Origin: Clostridiales bacterium
GTDB taxonomy: Bacteria > Bacillota > Clostridia > Peptostreptococcales > Acidaminobacteraceae
Reading direction: 5' to 3'
Length of the DNA stretch: 38,084 bases
NCBI GenBank assembly: GCA_016933835.1
Contig: JAFGAC010000084.1
Span: 1-38,084 of the forward strand
A program made the translations under genes and the position numbers. The notes under the pieces were generated by a model. That model worked only from the letters and a program-made list of their open reading frames with translations. It was not told the DNA's origin and did not search any database. This document shows, one piece after another, positions 1 through 8,051 of this stretch; the first letter of the stretch is position 1; every line of letters begins with the position of its first letter.

Positions 1-312
1 AAAGGCAAAAAAAGAAAAAAGACCACTCAAAAATTATCGAATTGGTCTTTTGGTCAAGTCAATCAAAAGCTTGAATACAAACTTGAAGCAAAAGGAATTT
101 CTTTTCAAAAAAGAGAAGAATCCTACACATCGCAAACATGCCCTGTTTGCGGACGAAGAAAGAAAGTTTCTTCGAGAAATTATGTTTGTAAGTGTGGCTA
201 CAAAGAGCATCGCGATATTCATGGAGCGAAAAACATTCTTTCAAAGCATCTCCATGGCGACATACGCTATCTGTATGACACAACGAATACAACTTATCTA
301 CGGATTGCTTGA
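1..312 (+). CDS. tnpB: TnpB/OrfB transposon nuclease, 3' end only (partial)
   Basis: This is the last 103 codons of an IS200/IS605-family OrfB (TnpB) protein; the 5' part lies left of the window. The reading frame starts at base 1 and ends with TGA at 310-312. Visible are the C-terminal zinc ribbon (CPVCG at 145-159, then CKCG at 187-198) and the terminal [10 protein letters not shown] motif, whose Asp is the last RuvC acidic residue of the family. TnpB proteins are RNA-guided DNA nucleases, ancestral to Cas12, that help IS200/IS605 elements persist; they are not the transposase itself. Nothing in the visible part is broken, so the nuclease may be intact. No tnpA is in view, so autonomy cannot be judged. 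The family call is secure; activity is not shown. Confidence 0.9.
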   Translation, partial: KGKKRKKTTQKLSNWSFGQVNQKLEYKLEAKGISFQKREESYTSQTCPVCGRRKKVSSRNYVCKCGYKEHRDIHGAKNILSKHLHGDIRYLYDTTNTTYLRIA

Positions 313-420
313 AAGCAAGAAGTAGTAGATGGCGAGTTCCCGCCCTCGCATATTTTGCGTGTTGCCTATTTTAGAATATCTGCATTTCGCAGAAAGAACG
401 ATATTTTTATAGATAGGAAA
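313..420 (+). ncRNA. candidate omega-RNA (reRNA) segment at the tnpB 3' end
   Basis: Directly after the tnpB stop lies a stretch that folds well. A hairpin GCGAG (332-336)/CTCGC (345-349) comes first. A nested stem follows: CCTAT (365-369)/ATAGG (413-417) encloses AATATC (375-380)/GATATT (400-405), which encloses TGC (381-383)/GCA (389-391). TnpB guide RNAs are known to be made from the 3' end of tnpB through the right end of the element. The position and nested pairing fit that, but the boundaries are inference and the true RNA probably starts inside tnpB. Confidence 0.45.
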
Positions 421-455
421 CCGCCACTTCAAAAATGTTTCATTTTAAGTGGCGG
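421..455 (+). repeat. imperfect hairpin, probable right end of the IS200/IS605 element
   Basis: CCGCCACTT pairs with AAGTGGCGG, and inside it AAAATG pairs with CATTTT, leaving a 2-base bulge and a TTT loop. There is no T-run after it, so it does not look like an intrinsic terminator. IS200/IS605 elements end in subterminal hairpins that TnpA recognises, and this one lies where the right end is expected. The exact cleavage point, probably within about 20 bases downstream, cannot be read without an empty site. Its 3' side is only about 45 bases from the pepF ribosome binding site. Confidence 0.5.
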
Positions 456-511
456 AGGATTCATGAATAATGGGGTATAATTGATTATAGCGATTGCATG
501 AGGAGGATTAT

Positions 512-2305
512 ATGAAAAAAAGAAATGAAATGGATAAGCAGTATCAATGGGACTTGAGCAGTTTGTATGCGACGGATGAATTATGGGAAGAAGATTTTTT
601 AAAGGCGACTTCAATGCTTGATGAAATTGAAAAATACAGTGGCCATGTTGTAGAATCAGCAGAAATTCTTTACCAAATAACGAAGTTGGAAATGTCTTTG
701 GATCGTTTAATACACAACCTGTTTGCCTATGCACAGATGAGAAAAGATGAAGACACAAATATAAGTAAATATCAATCGATGGCAACTCGCGCTGAAAGAC
801 TTTCTGTTAAAATCAGTTCGGCAGTTTCATTTATCAATCCAGAAATACTTTCACATAATCAGGAACTTATTTTGGCTTATGTTGAGGAAAAGAAAGAGTT
901 GAGATTATATAAGAAGTATTTTCAAGATATTCTAAGAAGAAAACCTCATATGCTAGGTGAAAAAGAAGAAAAACTTCTTGCAAATACAATGGAAATGGCA
1001 TCAACCCCATATAATATATTTGGGATGCTTAATAATGCTGATTTTAAATTTCCTACTATCAAAGATTCTAGAAATGAAGATTTTACACTTTCTCATGGAA
1101 ACTTCATTCCAACATTGGAATCTTCTGACAGGGAGTTAAGAGAAAGGGCTTTTAAAGCGTTTTACAGTGTATATGATAATCATAAGAATGCTTTAGGTAT
1201 GATATTACAATCTGAAGTCAAAAAAAATGTTTTTTATGCACAAGCAAAGAATTTCGATAGTGCAATTGAGGCAGCATTATTTGAAAATAATATACCACTA
1301 AATGTCTACGAAAATTTAATAGATTCAGTAAATAAAGCCTTGCCTGATTTTTATCGCTATATGTCACTGAGAAAGAAAGTTTTGAAATTGGATAATTTGC
1401 ATATGTATGATATCTATACACCAATTGTAGAAGAAGTCGAATTTAATATTTCCTATGAAGAGAGTCAGAAGACAGTGTTAGATGCATTGAGCGTATTAGG
1501 TGAGGATTATGTATCAGTAGTAGAAAATGCCTTTAATACAAAGTGGATCGATGTTTATGAGAATGAAGGGAAACGTTCAGGAGCCTATTCATTTGGAACC
1601 TATGACTCTAATCCGTTTATTCTTTTGAATTACTATAACACCATGGACAATATGTATACTTTGGCTCACGAGATGGGTCACTCTATGCACAGTTATTTTG
1701 CACACCAAAATCAAGAGTATGTTTATGGGAATTACAGTATATTTGTTGCTGAAGTAGCATCTACTTGTAATGAAGCATTGTTGAATGACTATCTGCTGAA
1801 GACAACACTGGATTCTAATAAAAAACTTTATATTCTTAATCATTATCTTGAAATGTTTAGAACAACGTTGTTCAGGCAAACTATGTTTGCAGAATTTGAA
1901 TTGCTTATCCATAAAAAACATGAAAATGGAGAAGCGCTGACAACGGAAGTTTTGAAGAAAGAATACAAGGTTTTGAATGAGAAATATTATGGGGCAGATG
2001 TAGTGATTGATGATGAAATTTCTTTGGAGTGGTCAAGAATTCCACATTTCTATTATAATTTCTATGTTTTTCAATATGCGACAGGTTTTTCAACAGCTAT
2101 AGCTCTTGCTAATCAAATACTTAATGAGGGGGAGAGTGCTGTTAAGAGGTATAAAGGATTTTTATCAGCGGGAAGCAGCAAAGACCCAATTGATGTACTA
2201 AAGGACGCTGGTGCCGACATTTCGACTGGTCAACCAGTAACTGAAGCATTAGAGCTATTCGGTAGGCTCGTTAGGCAAATGGAAGAACTTTTATCAGAAA
2301 AGTAA
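512..2305 (+). CDS. pepF: oligoendopeptidase F (M3B zinc metallopeptidase)
   Basis: Cytosolic zinc peptidase that cleaves oligopeptides during peptide turnover. The 597-residue protein has the usual family length. The M3 zinc site is visible: HEMGH at residues 386-390, with the third ligand expected in the AEVASTCNE segment about 25 residues later. The C-terminal YYNFYVFQYATG stretch is also typical. I start at ATG 512 because AGGAGG at 501-506 sits 5 bases upstream; an in-frame TTG at 494 lies before that site and is unlikely. There is no signal peptide. The gene lies just downstream of a TnpB element end, and adenosine deaminase follows 63 bases later with no terminator between, so the two are probably co-transcribed. 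Confidence 0.95.
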   Translation: MKKRNEMDKQYQWDLSSLYATDELWEEDFLKATSMLDEIEKYSGHVVESAEILYQITKLEMSLDRLIHNLFAYAQMRKDEDTNISKYQSMATRAERLSVKISSAVSFINPEILSHNQELILAYVEEKKELRLYKKYFQDILRRKPHMLGEKEEKLLANTMEMASTPYNIFGMLNNADFKFPTIKDSRNEDFTLSHGNFIPTLESSDRELRERAFKAFYSVYDNHKNALGMILQSEVKKNVFYAQAKNFDSAIEAALFENNIPLNVYENLIDSVNKALPDFYRYMSLRKKVLKLDNLHMYDIYTPIVEEVEFNISYEESQKTVLDALSVLGEDYVSVVENAFNTKWIDVYENEGKRSGAYSFGTYDSNPFILLNYYNTMDNMYTLAHEMGHSMHSYFAHQNQEYVYGNYSIFVAEVASTCNEALLNDYLLKTTLDSNKKLYILNHYLEMFRTTLFRQTMFAEFELLIHKKHENGEALTTEVLKKEYKVLNEKYYGADVVIDDEISLEWSRIPHFYYNFYVFQYATGFSTAIALANQILNEGESAVKRYKGFLSAGSSKDPIDVLKDAGADISTGQPVTEALELFGRLVRQMEELLSEK

Positions 2306-2368
2306 ACGTTCCTGATTGTAAATATGGAACTAAATTCAGCATTAGGAAATCATACAGGAGGGAATATT

Positions 2369-3406
2369 TTGAGATTAAAGGAATATCCAAAAGTTGAACT
2401 ACATTACCATCTTGACGGTGGAGTCAGACCAGAAACAATTATGGAGATTGCTGAAAGAGAAGGGATTATATTACCCGCGAATGATTTAGAAAATTTGATA
2501 AAATATTTGAAAGTTAGTGATGATAATGACAGCTTGATTTCTTATCTTGAAAAATTCGAACTTCCGATTAAATGCATGCAATCAGGAAGTTCATTAAAAC
2601 AAATTGCATACGAGGCGGTAGTAGATTCTTCAAAACAGAATGTGAAATATATAGAAGTTAGGTTTGCTCCACTGTTTCATATTGAAAAGCTGAGTAGCGC
2701 AAAAGAAGCTGTGGAGTTTGTTTTACAAGGAATAAAAAAAGGCGAAGAAGTAACAGGTACGATTGCAAGACTTATTTTGATTTGCTTGAGAGACCACGGA
2801 GTTGAAAGAAACATGGAAGTTGTTGAATTAGCAGGTGATTTTAAAGATTCTGGAGTTGTTGCAGTCGATCTTGCTGGAAATGAAAAAAGTTACCCAGCGA
2901 AAAATTATAGGGAATTGTTTAAAAAAGCAAAGGATCTAGGCTTGAATATCACAATACATGCAGGTGAAGGTGATGGACCTGAGAGCGTAAGAGATGCCAT
3001 CTATCTATTAAAAGCAAATCGCATAGGTCATGGGGTAAGATCGGTTTATGATGAAAATTTATTAGACGAAATCAAGTTGCTTGAAATACCTCTAGAAATA
3101 TGCGTTACAAGTAATTTTCAGACTAAGGCAGTTCATTCTTTAAAAGAACACCCTATACGAAAGTTATTAGATATGGGAATAAAAGTAACTTTGAATACTG
3201 ACAATACAACAGTATCTGGTGTTACGATTACAGATGAATTTGAGCTGATGGAAAGAGAGTTTGAATTTACAATGAGTGATTTTGAAAAAGTAGTTATGAA
3301 TGCAATTGATTCATCTTTTGTTTCTAAAGAAGTTAAAGAGAAGATTAAAAAAGATATTCAAAATATAATTTATAATGACAAAGTGAGTCATTTGACAACC
3401 TATTAG
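2369..3406 (+). CDS. add: adenosine deaminase
   Basis: Hydrolytic deamination of adenosine to inosine in cytosolic purine salvage. Metal-binding residues are visible: HYH at residues 12-14 within the PKVELHYHLDGG motif, IHAGEG in the middle, RIGHG, and TLNTDNTT near the C-terminus. The last motif is NTDN rather than the NTDD of the E. coli enzyme, a variant I recall from Gram-positive homologues. I choose the TTG at 2369: AGGAGGG at 2356-2362 is 6 bases upstream, and the protein then begins MRLKEYPKVELH as family members do. An in-frame ATG at 2324 would add 15 unmatched residues and has no binding site. Length 345 residues. It follows pepF closely and is probably in its operon. Confidence 0.92.
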   Translation: MRLKEYPKVELHYHLDGGVRPETIMEIAEREGIILPANDLENLIKYLKVSDDNDSLISYLEKFELPIKCMQSGSSLKQIAYEAVVDSSKQNVKYIEVRFAPLFHIEKLSSAKEAVEFVLQGIKKGEEVTGTIARLILICLRDHGVERNMEVVELAGDFKDSGVVAVDLAGNEKSYPAKNYRELFKKAKDLGLNITIHAGEGDGPESVRDAIYLLKANRIGHGVRSVYDENLLDEIKLLEIPLEICVTSNFQTKAVHSLKEHPIRKLLDMGIKVTLNTDNTTVSGVTITDEFELMEREFEFTMSDFEKVVMNAIDSSFVSKEVKEKIKKDIQNIIYNDKVSHLTTY

Positions 3407-3461
3407 AAGTGAAAACAAATCATATATGGAATTAACGATTGACCAATGAAGTGGAATCCAT

Positions 3462-4406
3462 TTATAATTCGCTGCTGACCCATTCGATATTTTGAAGGAT
3501 TTCACTAACTTTTTCAAGACTCATTTCAGGATGAATCGTTTTTTCACATGAAATAGTCAATAAGCTGCTTGCAATTGCAAATTTAACGGTATCAATTAAA
3601 TTGAGATGATTCATATAGCCGTATGCCAATCCTGCGACAAATGAATCGCCGGCTCCAGTTACATTTATGACCTTTGTATTTCTAGCGACAACTATGCCTT
3701 TTCTAGTCTTGTTAGCATAGAATATGCCGTTTTCATCAAGTGAAATAAAAACATTTTCAACACCCATTTTCAGCAAATCAATTGCAGCTTGGATTATAGA
3801 TTCAACATTGTTCAGTGGATAGCCAACTAAAGCCTCTGCTTCATATCGATTAGGTTTTACTGTATGGAAGTAAGGTATTAGATGACGAATTGTAGCAGCT
3901 TTAGATGCAGAAATCGGGTCCAAAATAAATTTTGTTTGTCCAGAGAATTTATTAAGAATATATTCGAGTAAAACAGGATTGTCAGCATCTAAAATAGTGT
4001 ATTCTGAATTCGTGATAATAGTTTCTTTTTCATTGATAAAAGACACATCCATTTGATCAGCGCCCAGCATGTCAACAACGGCTGAAACCATCTCACCATG
4101 ATCGTCAAGGATAGCCATATAGGTGGGTGTTGAAAAATTATCAAGAAATAAAGAGTCAGACATATCATAGCCGATAAGTCTTGAATGCTCAAGGATACTG
4201 CGACCATGGCTGTCATTTCCAAGTGCTGAAATAAATTTTGTAGGAATACCAAGTCTTGCAGTTGTTTCGGCAATATTTCTACAGACTCCACCCATTGAGA
4301 CTTTTATACATCCAGGGTTAGAGTTGTGTGAGCTGTATTTAACTGTTGTAAATCCAGTTATATCTATGATTGACGCACCTAGTACAAGAATATATGGAGT
4401 TGGCAT
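3462..4406 (-). CDS. PfkB-family carbohydrate kinase, pseudouridine kinase-like
   Basis: ATP-dependent ribokinase-fold kinase of 314 residues. Both PfkB signatures are visible: the GG-containing N-terminal motif around residues 36-49 (SMGGVCRNIAETTA) and the C-terminal NVTGAGDSFVAG with catalytic Asp254. The N-terminus (LGASIIDITG, then SNPG and GGVCRNIAE) resembles PsuK pseudouridine kinases more than sugar kinases, so pseudouridine is the best substrate guess. No psuG partner (pseudouridine-5'-phosphate glycosidase) is in the window. A ribosome binding site (AGGGAGA on the minus strand) lies 6 bases before the ATG. It is monocistronic and divergent from the small membrane protein gene to its right. 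The family is certain; the substrate is inferred. Confidence 0.85.
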   Translation of the reverse strand: MPTPYILVLGASIIDITGFTTVKYSSHNSNPGCIKVSMGGVCRNIAETTARLGIPTKFISALGNDSHGRSILEHSRLIGYDMSDSLFLDNFSTPTYMAILDDHGEMVSAVVDMLGADQMDVSFINEKETIITNSEYTILDADNPVLLEYILNKFSGQTKFILDPISASKAATIRHLIPYFHTVKPNRYEAEALVGYPLNNVESIIQAAIDLLKMGVENVFISLDENGIFYANKTRKGIVVARNTKVINVTGAGDSFVAGLAYGYMNHLNLIDTVKFAIASSLLTISCEKTIHPEMSLEKVSEILQNIEWVSSEL

Positions 4407-4437
4407 ATGTATTCTCCCTAAAAAAGTATTTTAAGTT

Positions 4438-4446
4438 ATTATAGCA
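4438..4446 (-). promoter_or_regulatory. extended -10 promoter of the PfkB kinase gene
   Basis: On the minus strand this reads TGCTATAAT, a perfect -10 with the extended TGn element, 32 bases before the kinase ATG. No good -35 is seen, which is normal for extended -10 promoters. Confidence 0.5.
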
Positions 4447-4557
4447 TATCTAACATTAACTGGCATTGTATTTCAGGTGATAAAATATTATTTGATTCAA
4501 TAGTTCTATTACAAAATGAAATAGGAAAGAATAAAATAAAAACGGAGGAGATTGTTG

Positions 4558-5004
4558 ATGAATAAAATGGTTCGATTTAATATCTACCACCTTTTTCTAT
4601 GGTTATTTGTAGGTGCTGGATTTATTGCTGTTTTCGTAGGAATGGATGCCATCAATAATTGGGGAGACAATGCAATTAAATCTATCTTTTTAGGCTTGCT
4701 GTTTGTCATTGGATTTGGAGGAGAAGCAATCTTGCGTTATAAATTTCGTATAAAAAAAGAAGAATCTTTGATTGGAAATCAAGAGGAGCTCATAAGGTTG
4801 AGATCTATGGAATACAGTTTTATTGCTACTGTATTATATGTTTTTTTACTTACGATTTCAATTTATATAATGTATGAAGCGGAAGGAAATGTTCCTGTAG
4901 GATGGCTTTGGTTTATTGCCTATAGCCTTGTAGTAGTAGTAAACATCACTTCATCTTCTATGATTTTATTGACCTATCGAAAACAGAAAAAGCACTTTAT
5001 ATAA
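4558..5004 (+). CDS. small integral membrane protein of unknown function
   Basis: I do not recognise this 148-residue protein. It has four hydrophobic segments, at about residues 10-30, 40-57, 85-103 and 112-134, with a charged cytoplasmic-looking loop (RYKFRIKKEESLIGNQEEL) between the second and third and a basic tail (YRKQKKHFI). There is no signal peptide or catalytic motif. GGAGGAG at 4544-4550 is placed for ATG 4558; TTG codons at 4552 and 4555 are in frame but too close to it. It faces away from the PfkB kinase and is followed 230 bases later by another unrecognised membrane protein. Function unknown. Confidence 0.75.
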   Translation: MNKMVRFNIYHLFLWLFVGAGFIAVFVGMDAINNWGDNAIKSIFLGLLFVIGFGGEAILRYKFRIKKEESLIGNQEELIRLRSMEYSFIATVLYVFLLTISIYIMYEAEGNVPVGWLWFIAYSLVVVVNITSSSMILLTYRKQKKHFI

Positions 5005-5236
5005 AATTAATAAAATAGATTGAAGGATTGATTTTTTAAAAATATTGCGGGTTTAAATAAAAAATATATAAATGCTGGGGCAATATTATGAGATAAAAGT
5101 TGATTATTAAGATAATAAAATAAGAACTCTGCCATATGGGATTTTTTATTGATAGTGACAAGAAATCAGACACTTGAATATCCAAATGGAAAAGTGTTTT
5201 TAATTTGAATTTTACAATATTGAAGGAGCTATTTTT
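5005..5236. other. AT-rich intergenic spacer with a weak terminator-like hairpin
   Basis: No coding sequence is supported here. The one structure is ACACTT (5170-5175) pairing with AAGTGT (5192-5197), followed by TTTTT, which might act as a weak terminator for the upstream gene or sit in the leader of the downstream one. Confidence 0.3.
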
Positions 5237-5803
5237 ATGAAAGACAAAGAACTAAAAAAAATATATAGACATACGCAGAAATCAAATGCATATCATATAG
5301 ATATTCGTCTTGAAGATTACTGGGATGCCTATAGCAGCTGGGACTACTCTCCATTTGTCAATCGTGATCTAGATGAAGATTTATTAGAATATTTGATGTC
5401 ATCTTCGTATGAAATTCCAAGAAAATATTCCATAATAATTGATTTGCATCTGATGAAAGGAATTTCTGATGAGAGAAGAGAACAAAAGAGCAGAGAGGGC
5501 ATGTATAATTATTTTAAATATAAAATCAGACAAGCGAAGAATGAACGATTTAGAATGTTTAGAGATACCATCACCTTTTTACTTTTAGGAACTGTGATGT
5601 TGCTGTTATCTTATGTTGCACGAAGTCTAATTACAAATAATATTGCACAGGAATTAGTGTCAGAAGGATTAGTAATTGGTGCATGGGTTATGATTTGGGA
5701 AATGTTTTATATATGGTTTTTTCAAATTAATCAGTTGTCGTATAAAATCAAGCATTATACTAGATTGACATCATCAAATATAGTTTTTCAATATGAAAAC
5801 TAA
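5237..5803 (+). CDS. membrane protein of unknown function
   Basis: Unrecognised protein of 188 residues. Its N-terminal half (about 1-105) is hydrophilic and charged, rich in acidic and aromatic residues (LEDYWDAYSSWDYSP) and then basic (DERREQKSREG). Two hydrophobic segments follow, at about residues 110-130 and 140-162, then a short polar tail. This suggests a cytoplasmic domain anchored by a two-helix hairpin. GAAGGAG lies just upstream of the ATG. It is separated by about 60 bases from a frameshifted pseudogene. No motif gives a function. Confidence 0.75.
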   Translation: MKDKELKKIYRHTQKSNAYHIDIRLEDYWDAYSSWDYSPFVNRDLDEDLLEYLMSSSYEIPRKYSIIIDLHLMKGISDERREQKSREGMYNYFKYKIRQAKNERFRMFRDTITFLLLGTVMLLLSYVARSLITNNIAQELVSEGLVIGAWVMIWEMFYIWFFQINQLSYKIKHYTRLTSSNIVFQYEN

Positions 5804-5835
5804 TTGATTAAGTGGGTATCGTAACGGTAGATTAG

Positions 5836-6272
5836 AAAAACCATAAATCGAGGTGCAAATATGAAGTAACAAGTGTTATTGTATATGACAATCAAACATA
5901 TGGATTTATTTTCAGATTACCTGAAAATTGGCAGGGATACACTATAATAAATGATCAGTGGGATGTTTGTCCATGGACAGCAAACAGAAAGAAACAACAG
6001 TTCAAAGTGGACCAATTATCATTATACGAAACCCTTTGTGGACAAATGAAAATCCAAGACAGGATATTCCAATCATGATTTTTACTATCGCACAGTGGTA
6101 TGCATTGCAAAATGATGAGTTTCATATAGGAGCAGCGCCAATAGGGCCGAGTGATTTAGGCAGAAACCAGATTTATATGATGGCTTTGCCTGCACGATAC
6201 AATTATGCTTATTCAACAGGTTATGAAGAAGTAGATACCGTGATAAACAACCATTCTCTTGAGGTTTATTGA
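5836..6272 (+). pseudogene. frameshifted and 5'-truncated remnant of a conserved hypothetical protein gene
   Basis: Two frames read as consecutive parts of one protein. The first, open from 5836 to the TGA at 6076-6078, carries YDNQTYGFIFRLPENWQGYT; the second, open to 6272, carries QSGPIIIIRNPLWT and then DIPIMIFTIAQW and FHIGAAPIGPSDLGRNQIY. Joined near 5955-5985 they make a continuous domain that I recall from small secreted or lipoprotein-like conserved hypotheticals of Firmicutes. A net shift of one missing (or two extra) bases separates the frames. The first frame has no ATG/GTG/TTG start and no signal peptide, so the 5' end is lost too. The second frame could in principle start at GTG 5958, but there is no ribosome binding site. 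I read it as a dead gene; function unknown. Confidence 0.65.
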
Positions 6273-6327
6273 TGATTGCTAACTGACTCTATAGATACTT
6301 GGTGAGAGAAGATAAATAGCATAATAA

Positions 6328-6468
6328 ATGAGAAGTTCGCAAATCGACACGGGTCATATCAGAGCGAATGTTTATCTTTTAATTTTTTTGTTTTGTTTAT
6401 CAATTTCATGTTTTGTCATTCAAGAATCGCATATCAGGAATGGCGATGATAGAAATATTAAACTATAA
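6328..6468 (+). CDS. possible small single-span membrane protein (46 codons)
   Basis: An ATG at 6328 opens a 46-codon frame with one strongly hydrophobic segment (VYLLIFLFCLSISCFVI) flanked by polar ends. It stops 17 bases before the start of the DUF1294 gene, so the two could be translated from one message. There is no clear ribosome binding site; GAGAGAAG at about 6304-6311 is too distant. I do not recognise it, and it may be chance or a relic. Confidence 0.25.
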   Translation: MRSSQIDTGHIRANVYLLIFLFCLSISCFVIQESHIRNGDDRNIKL

Positions 6469-6485
6469 ATGAAAGTTGGGGAAAT

Positions 6486-6749
6486 ATGAACAAATACATT
6501 CTCTATTATTATATAGTCATAAGTGGAGTTACATTTATACTGATGGGCATAGATAAATTGAAGGCAATAAAAAATAACTGGAGAATCAAGGAAAAGACAT
6601 TGCACTTGTTTTCATTTGCAGGTGGTGTATTTGGAATGATTTTTGCGAATTTTATATTTCGTCATAAAATAAGAAAATTGGAATTTAACATGACAACCGC
6701 ACTTGCGTTAATTCTTCACAGCTATCTGATTTATCGCATGATTGGTTGA
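6486..6749 (+). CDS. DUF1294 family membrane protein
   Basis: An 87-residue integral membrane protein matching DUF1294. The family pattern is visible: MGIDKLKAIKNNWRI near residues 20-35, an E before the second segment, the FAGGVFGM glycine-rich stretch, and FRHKIRK around residues 58-64. Three hydrophobic segments lie at about 4-20, 41-58 and 68-85. The function of the family is not established; some members are fused to cold-shock domains. A GTTGGGGA sequence precedes the ATG. It lies between a pseudogene region and an aminotransferase gene and may be monocistronic. Confidence 0.85.
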   Translation: MNKYILYYYIVISGVTFILMGIDKLKAIKNNWRIKEKTLHLFSFAGGVFGMIFANFIFRHKIRKLEFNMTTALALILHSYLIYRMIG

Positions 6750-6800
6750 TTCATAGGCTATACTGAACTAAAAGATAGATAAATAAGGAGGGAATATTGA

Positions 6801-8009
6801 ATGCCTGAATTTGCAAAACGCATGGAGACAATGAAAAAATCTGCGGATGTTATCAGAACTCTTTTTGGATCTATGAATGATCCTGATTTGATATCGTTCG
6901 GAGGCGGGGCACCTGCTAAGGAAGCACTTCCGATTGATACTGTAAGAGAAATCATCAATGACATTATGAGAAAAGAAACAAGAGGAGTAGAAGCGCTTCA
7001 GTATGGCGGGGTCAAAGGTCTTGAGGATCTGAGAAAAGTTATTGTCGATGAATTGCTTGGTCCGAAAGGTGTCAAAGCGAATGTTGAAAATATCATAATC
7101 ATCAACGGGGGTTTAGAAGCAATGAATCTTCTATGTCAGATATTTATTGAACCTGGAGATGTCATTTTAGTTGAATCGCCGACATTTGTACAATCTGTAG
7201 AAATATTTGACATGTTTCAAGCAAAATGTGTTTCAGTAGATATGGATGATGATGGGATGAATACAGAAGAACTTGAAATGAAAATCAAGAAATATAATCC
7301 CAAAATGGTATATGTCATTCCAACTTTTCAGAATCCTACAGGAAGGACGCTATCGCTTGAGAGACGCAAGAAAATTGCATTGATGGGAAGCGAATATGAT
7401 GTCATTATTTTGGAGGATGACCCATATAGAGATATCCGATACAGTGGAGAAGAAATATTACCGATCAAGGCATTTGATGAATCAGGGCACGTGGTTTTGG
7501 CCAACAGTTTTTCGAAAATATTTTCTCCTGGGAGTAGATTGGGTTATATTTTGGCGAATGACGAAATTATTGAAAAATTATTTGATGCAAAAACAGCGAC
7601 AAATTCTCATACGTCCATGTTGCCTCAAATAGTGTGTGCTGAATTTTTTAAAAGAGGTTATTATCCTGAACATCATAAAATGATTTGTGATTTGTACCGT
7701 GAGAGAAGAGATGTGATGATGACATGCATAGATGAATTTTTGCCTGAAGGAACAAAGAAAGTATTTCCTGATGGAGGATTATTCACATGGGTAGAATTGC
7801 CAGACTATATAAACACAACGGATTTATTATCTGAATCAATTTCAAATTCTGAAGTGAAAGTTGCATTTGTCGCAGGAGAAGGTTTTTTTGCTGAAGGCAA
7901 TGGAAAAGGAAGCAATTGTATGCGCATCAGCTTTGGATCAGTAACTCCCGAGAAGATAAAAATAGGAATGGCAAAATTGGGGAAACTGATAGAAAGTAAA
8001 ATCAAATAG
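6801..8009 (+). CDS. PLP-dependent class I/II aminotransferase (2-aminoadipate/MocR-type)
   Basis: Cytosolic aminotransferase of 402 residues with fold-type I PLP features: FGGGAP near residue 33, NPTGR around residue 180 (PTFQNPTGRT), EDDPYRDIRY, and the Schiff-base lysine K239 in NSFSKIFSPGSRLGYI. The overall pattern matches the LysN/2-aminoadipate and aromatic-aminotransferase-like branch that shares its catalytic domain with MocR regulators. No N-terminal HTH domain is present, so it is an enzyme rather than a regulator. The substrate cannot be read from the sequence. AAGGAGGG at 6785-6792 precedes ATG 6801. A strong stem-loop after the stop ends the transcript. Confidence 0.9.
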   Translation: MPEFAKRMETMKKSADVIRTLFGSMNDPDLISFGGGAPAKEALPIDTVREIINDIMRKETRGVEALQYGGVKGLEDLRKVIVDELLGPKGVKANVENIIIINGGLEAMNLLCQIFIEPGDVILVESPTFVQSVEIFDMFQAKCVSVDMDDDGMNTEELEMKIKKYNPKMVYVIPTFQNPTGRTLSLERRKKIALMGSEYDVIILEDDPYRDIRYSGEEILPIKAFDESGHVVLANSFSKIFSPGSRLGYILANDEIIEKLFDAKTATNSHTSMLPQIVCAEFFKRGYYPEHHKMICDLYRERRDVMMTCIDEFLPEGTKKVFPDGGLFTWVELPDYINTTDLLSESISNSEVKVAFVAGEGFFAEGNGKGSNCMRISFGSVTPEKIKIGMAKLGKLIESKIK

Positions 8010-8018
8010 AAAATTGAA

Positions 8019-8040
8019 AGCCCATCTTATCAGATGGGCT
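8019..8040 (+). terminator. stem-loop terminator after the aminotransferase gene
   Basis: AGCCCATCT (8019-8027) pairs perfectly with AGATGGGCT (8032-8040) around a TATC loop. The tract after it (AAATTTTGCTTTT) is only moderately T-rich. The DUF362 gene converges from the right, so it may serve both strands. Confidence 0.75.
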
Positions 8041-8051
8041 AAATTTTGCTT

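Noticed and set aside
50-325. Frame of 91 codons on the plus strand over the tnpB end
   Set aside because: It is out of frame with the clear TnpB zinc-ribbon reading, which explains the same DNA.
421-455. Hairpin considered as an intrinsic terminator of tnpB
   Set aside because: No T-run follows, and the position suits an element end better.
429-785. Minus-strand frame of 118 codons over the pepF start
   Set aside because: Antisense shadow of pepF with low-complexity translation and no ribosome binding site.
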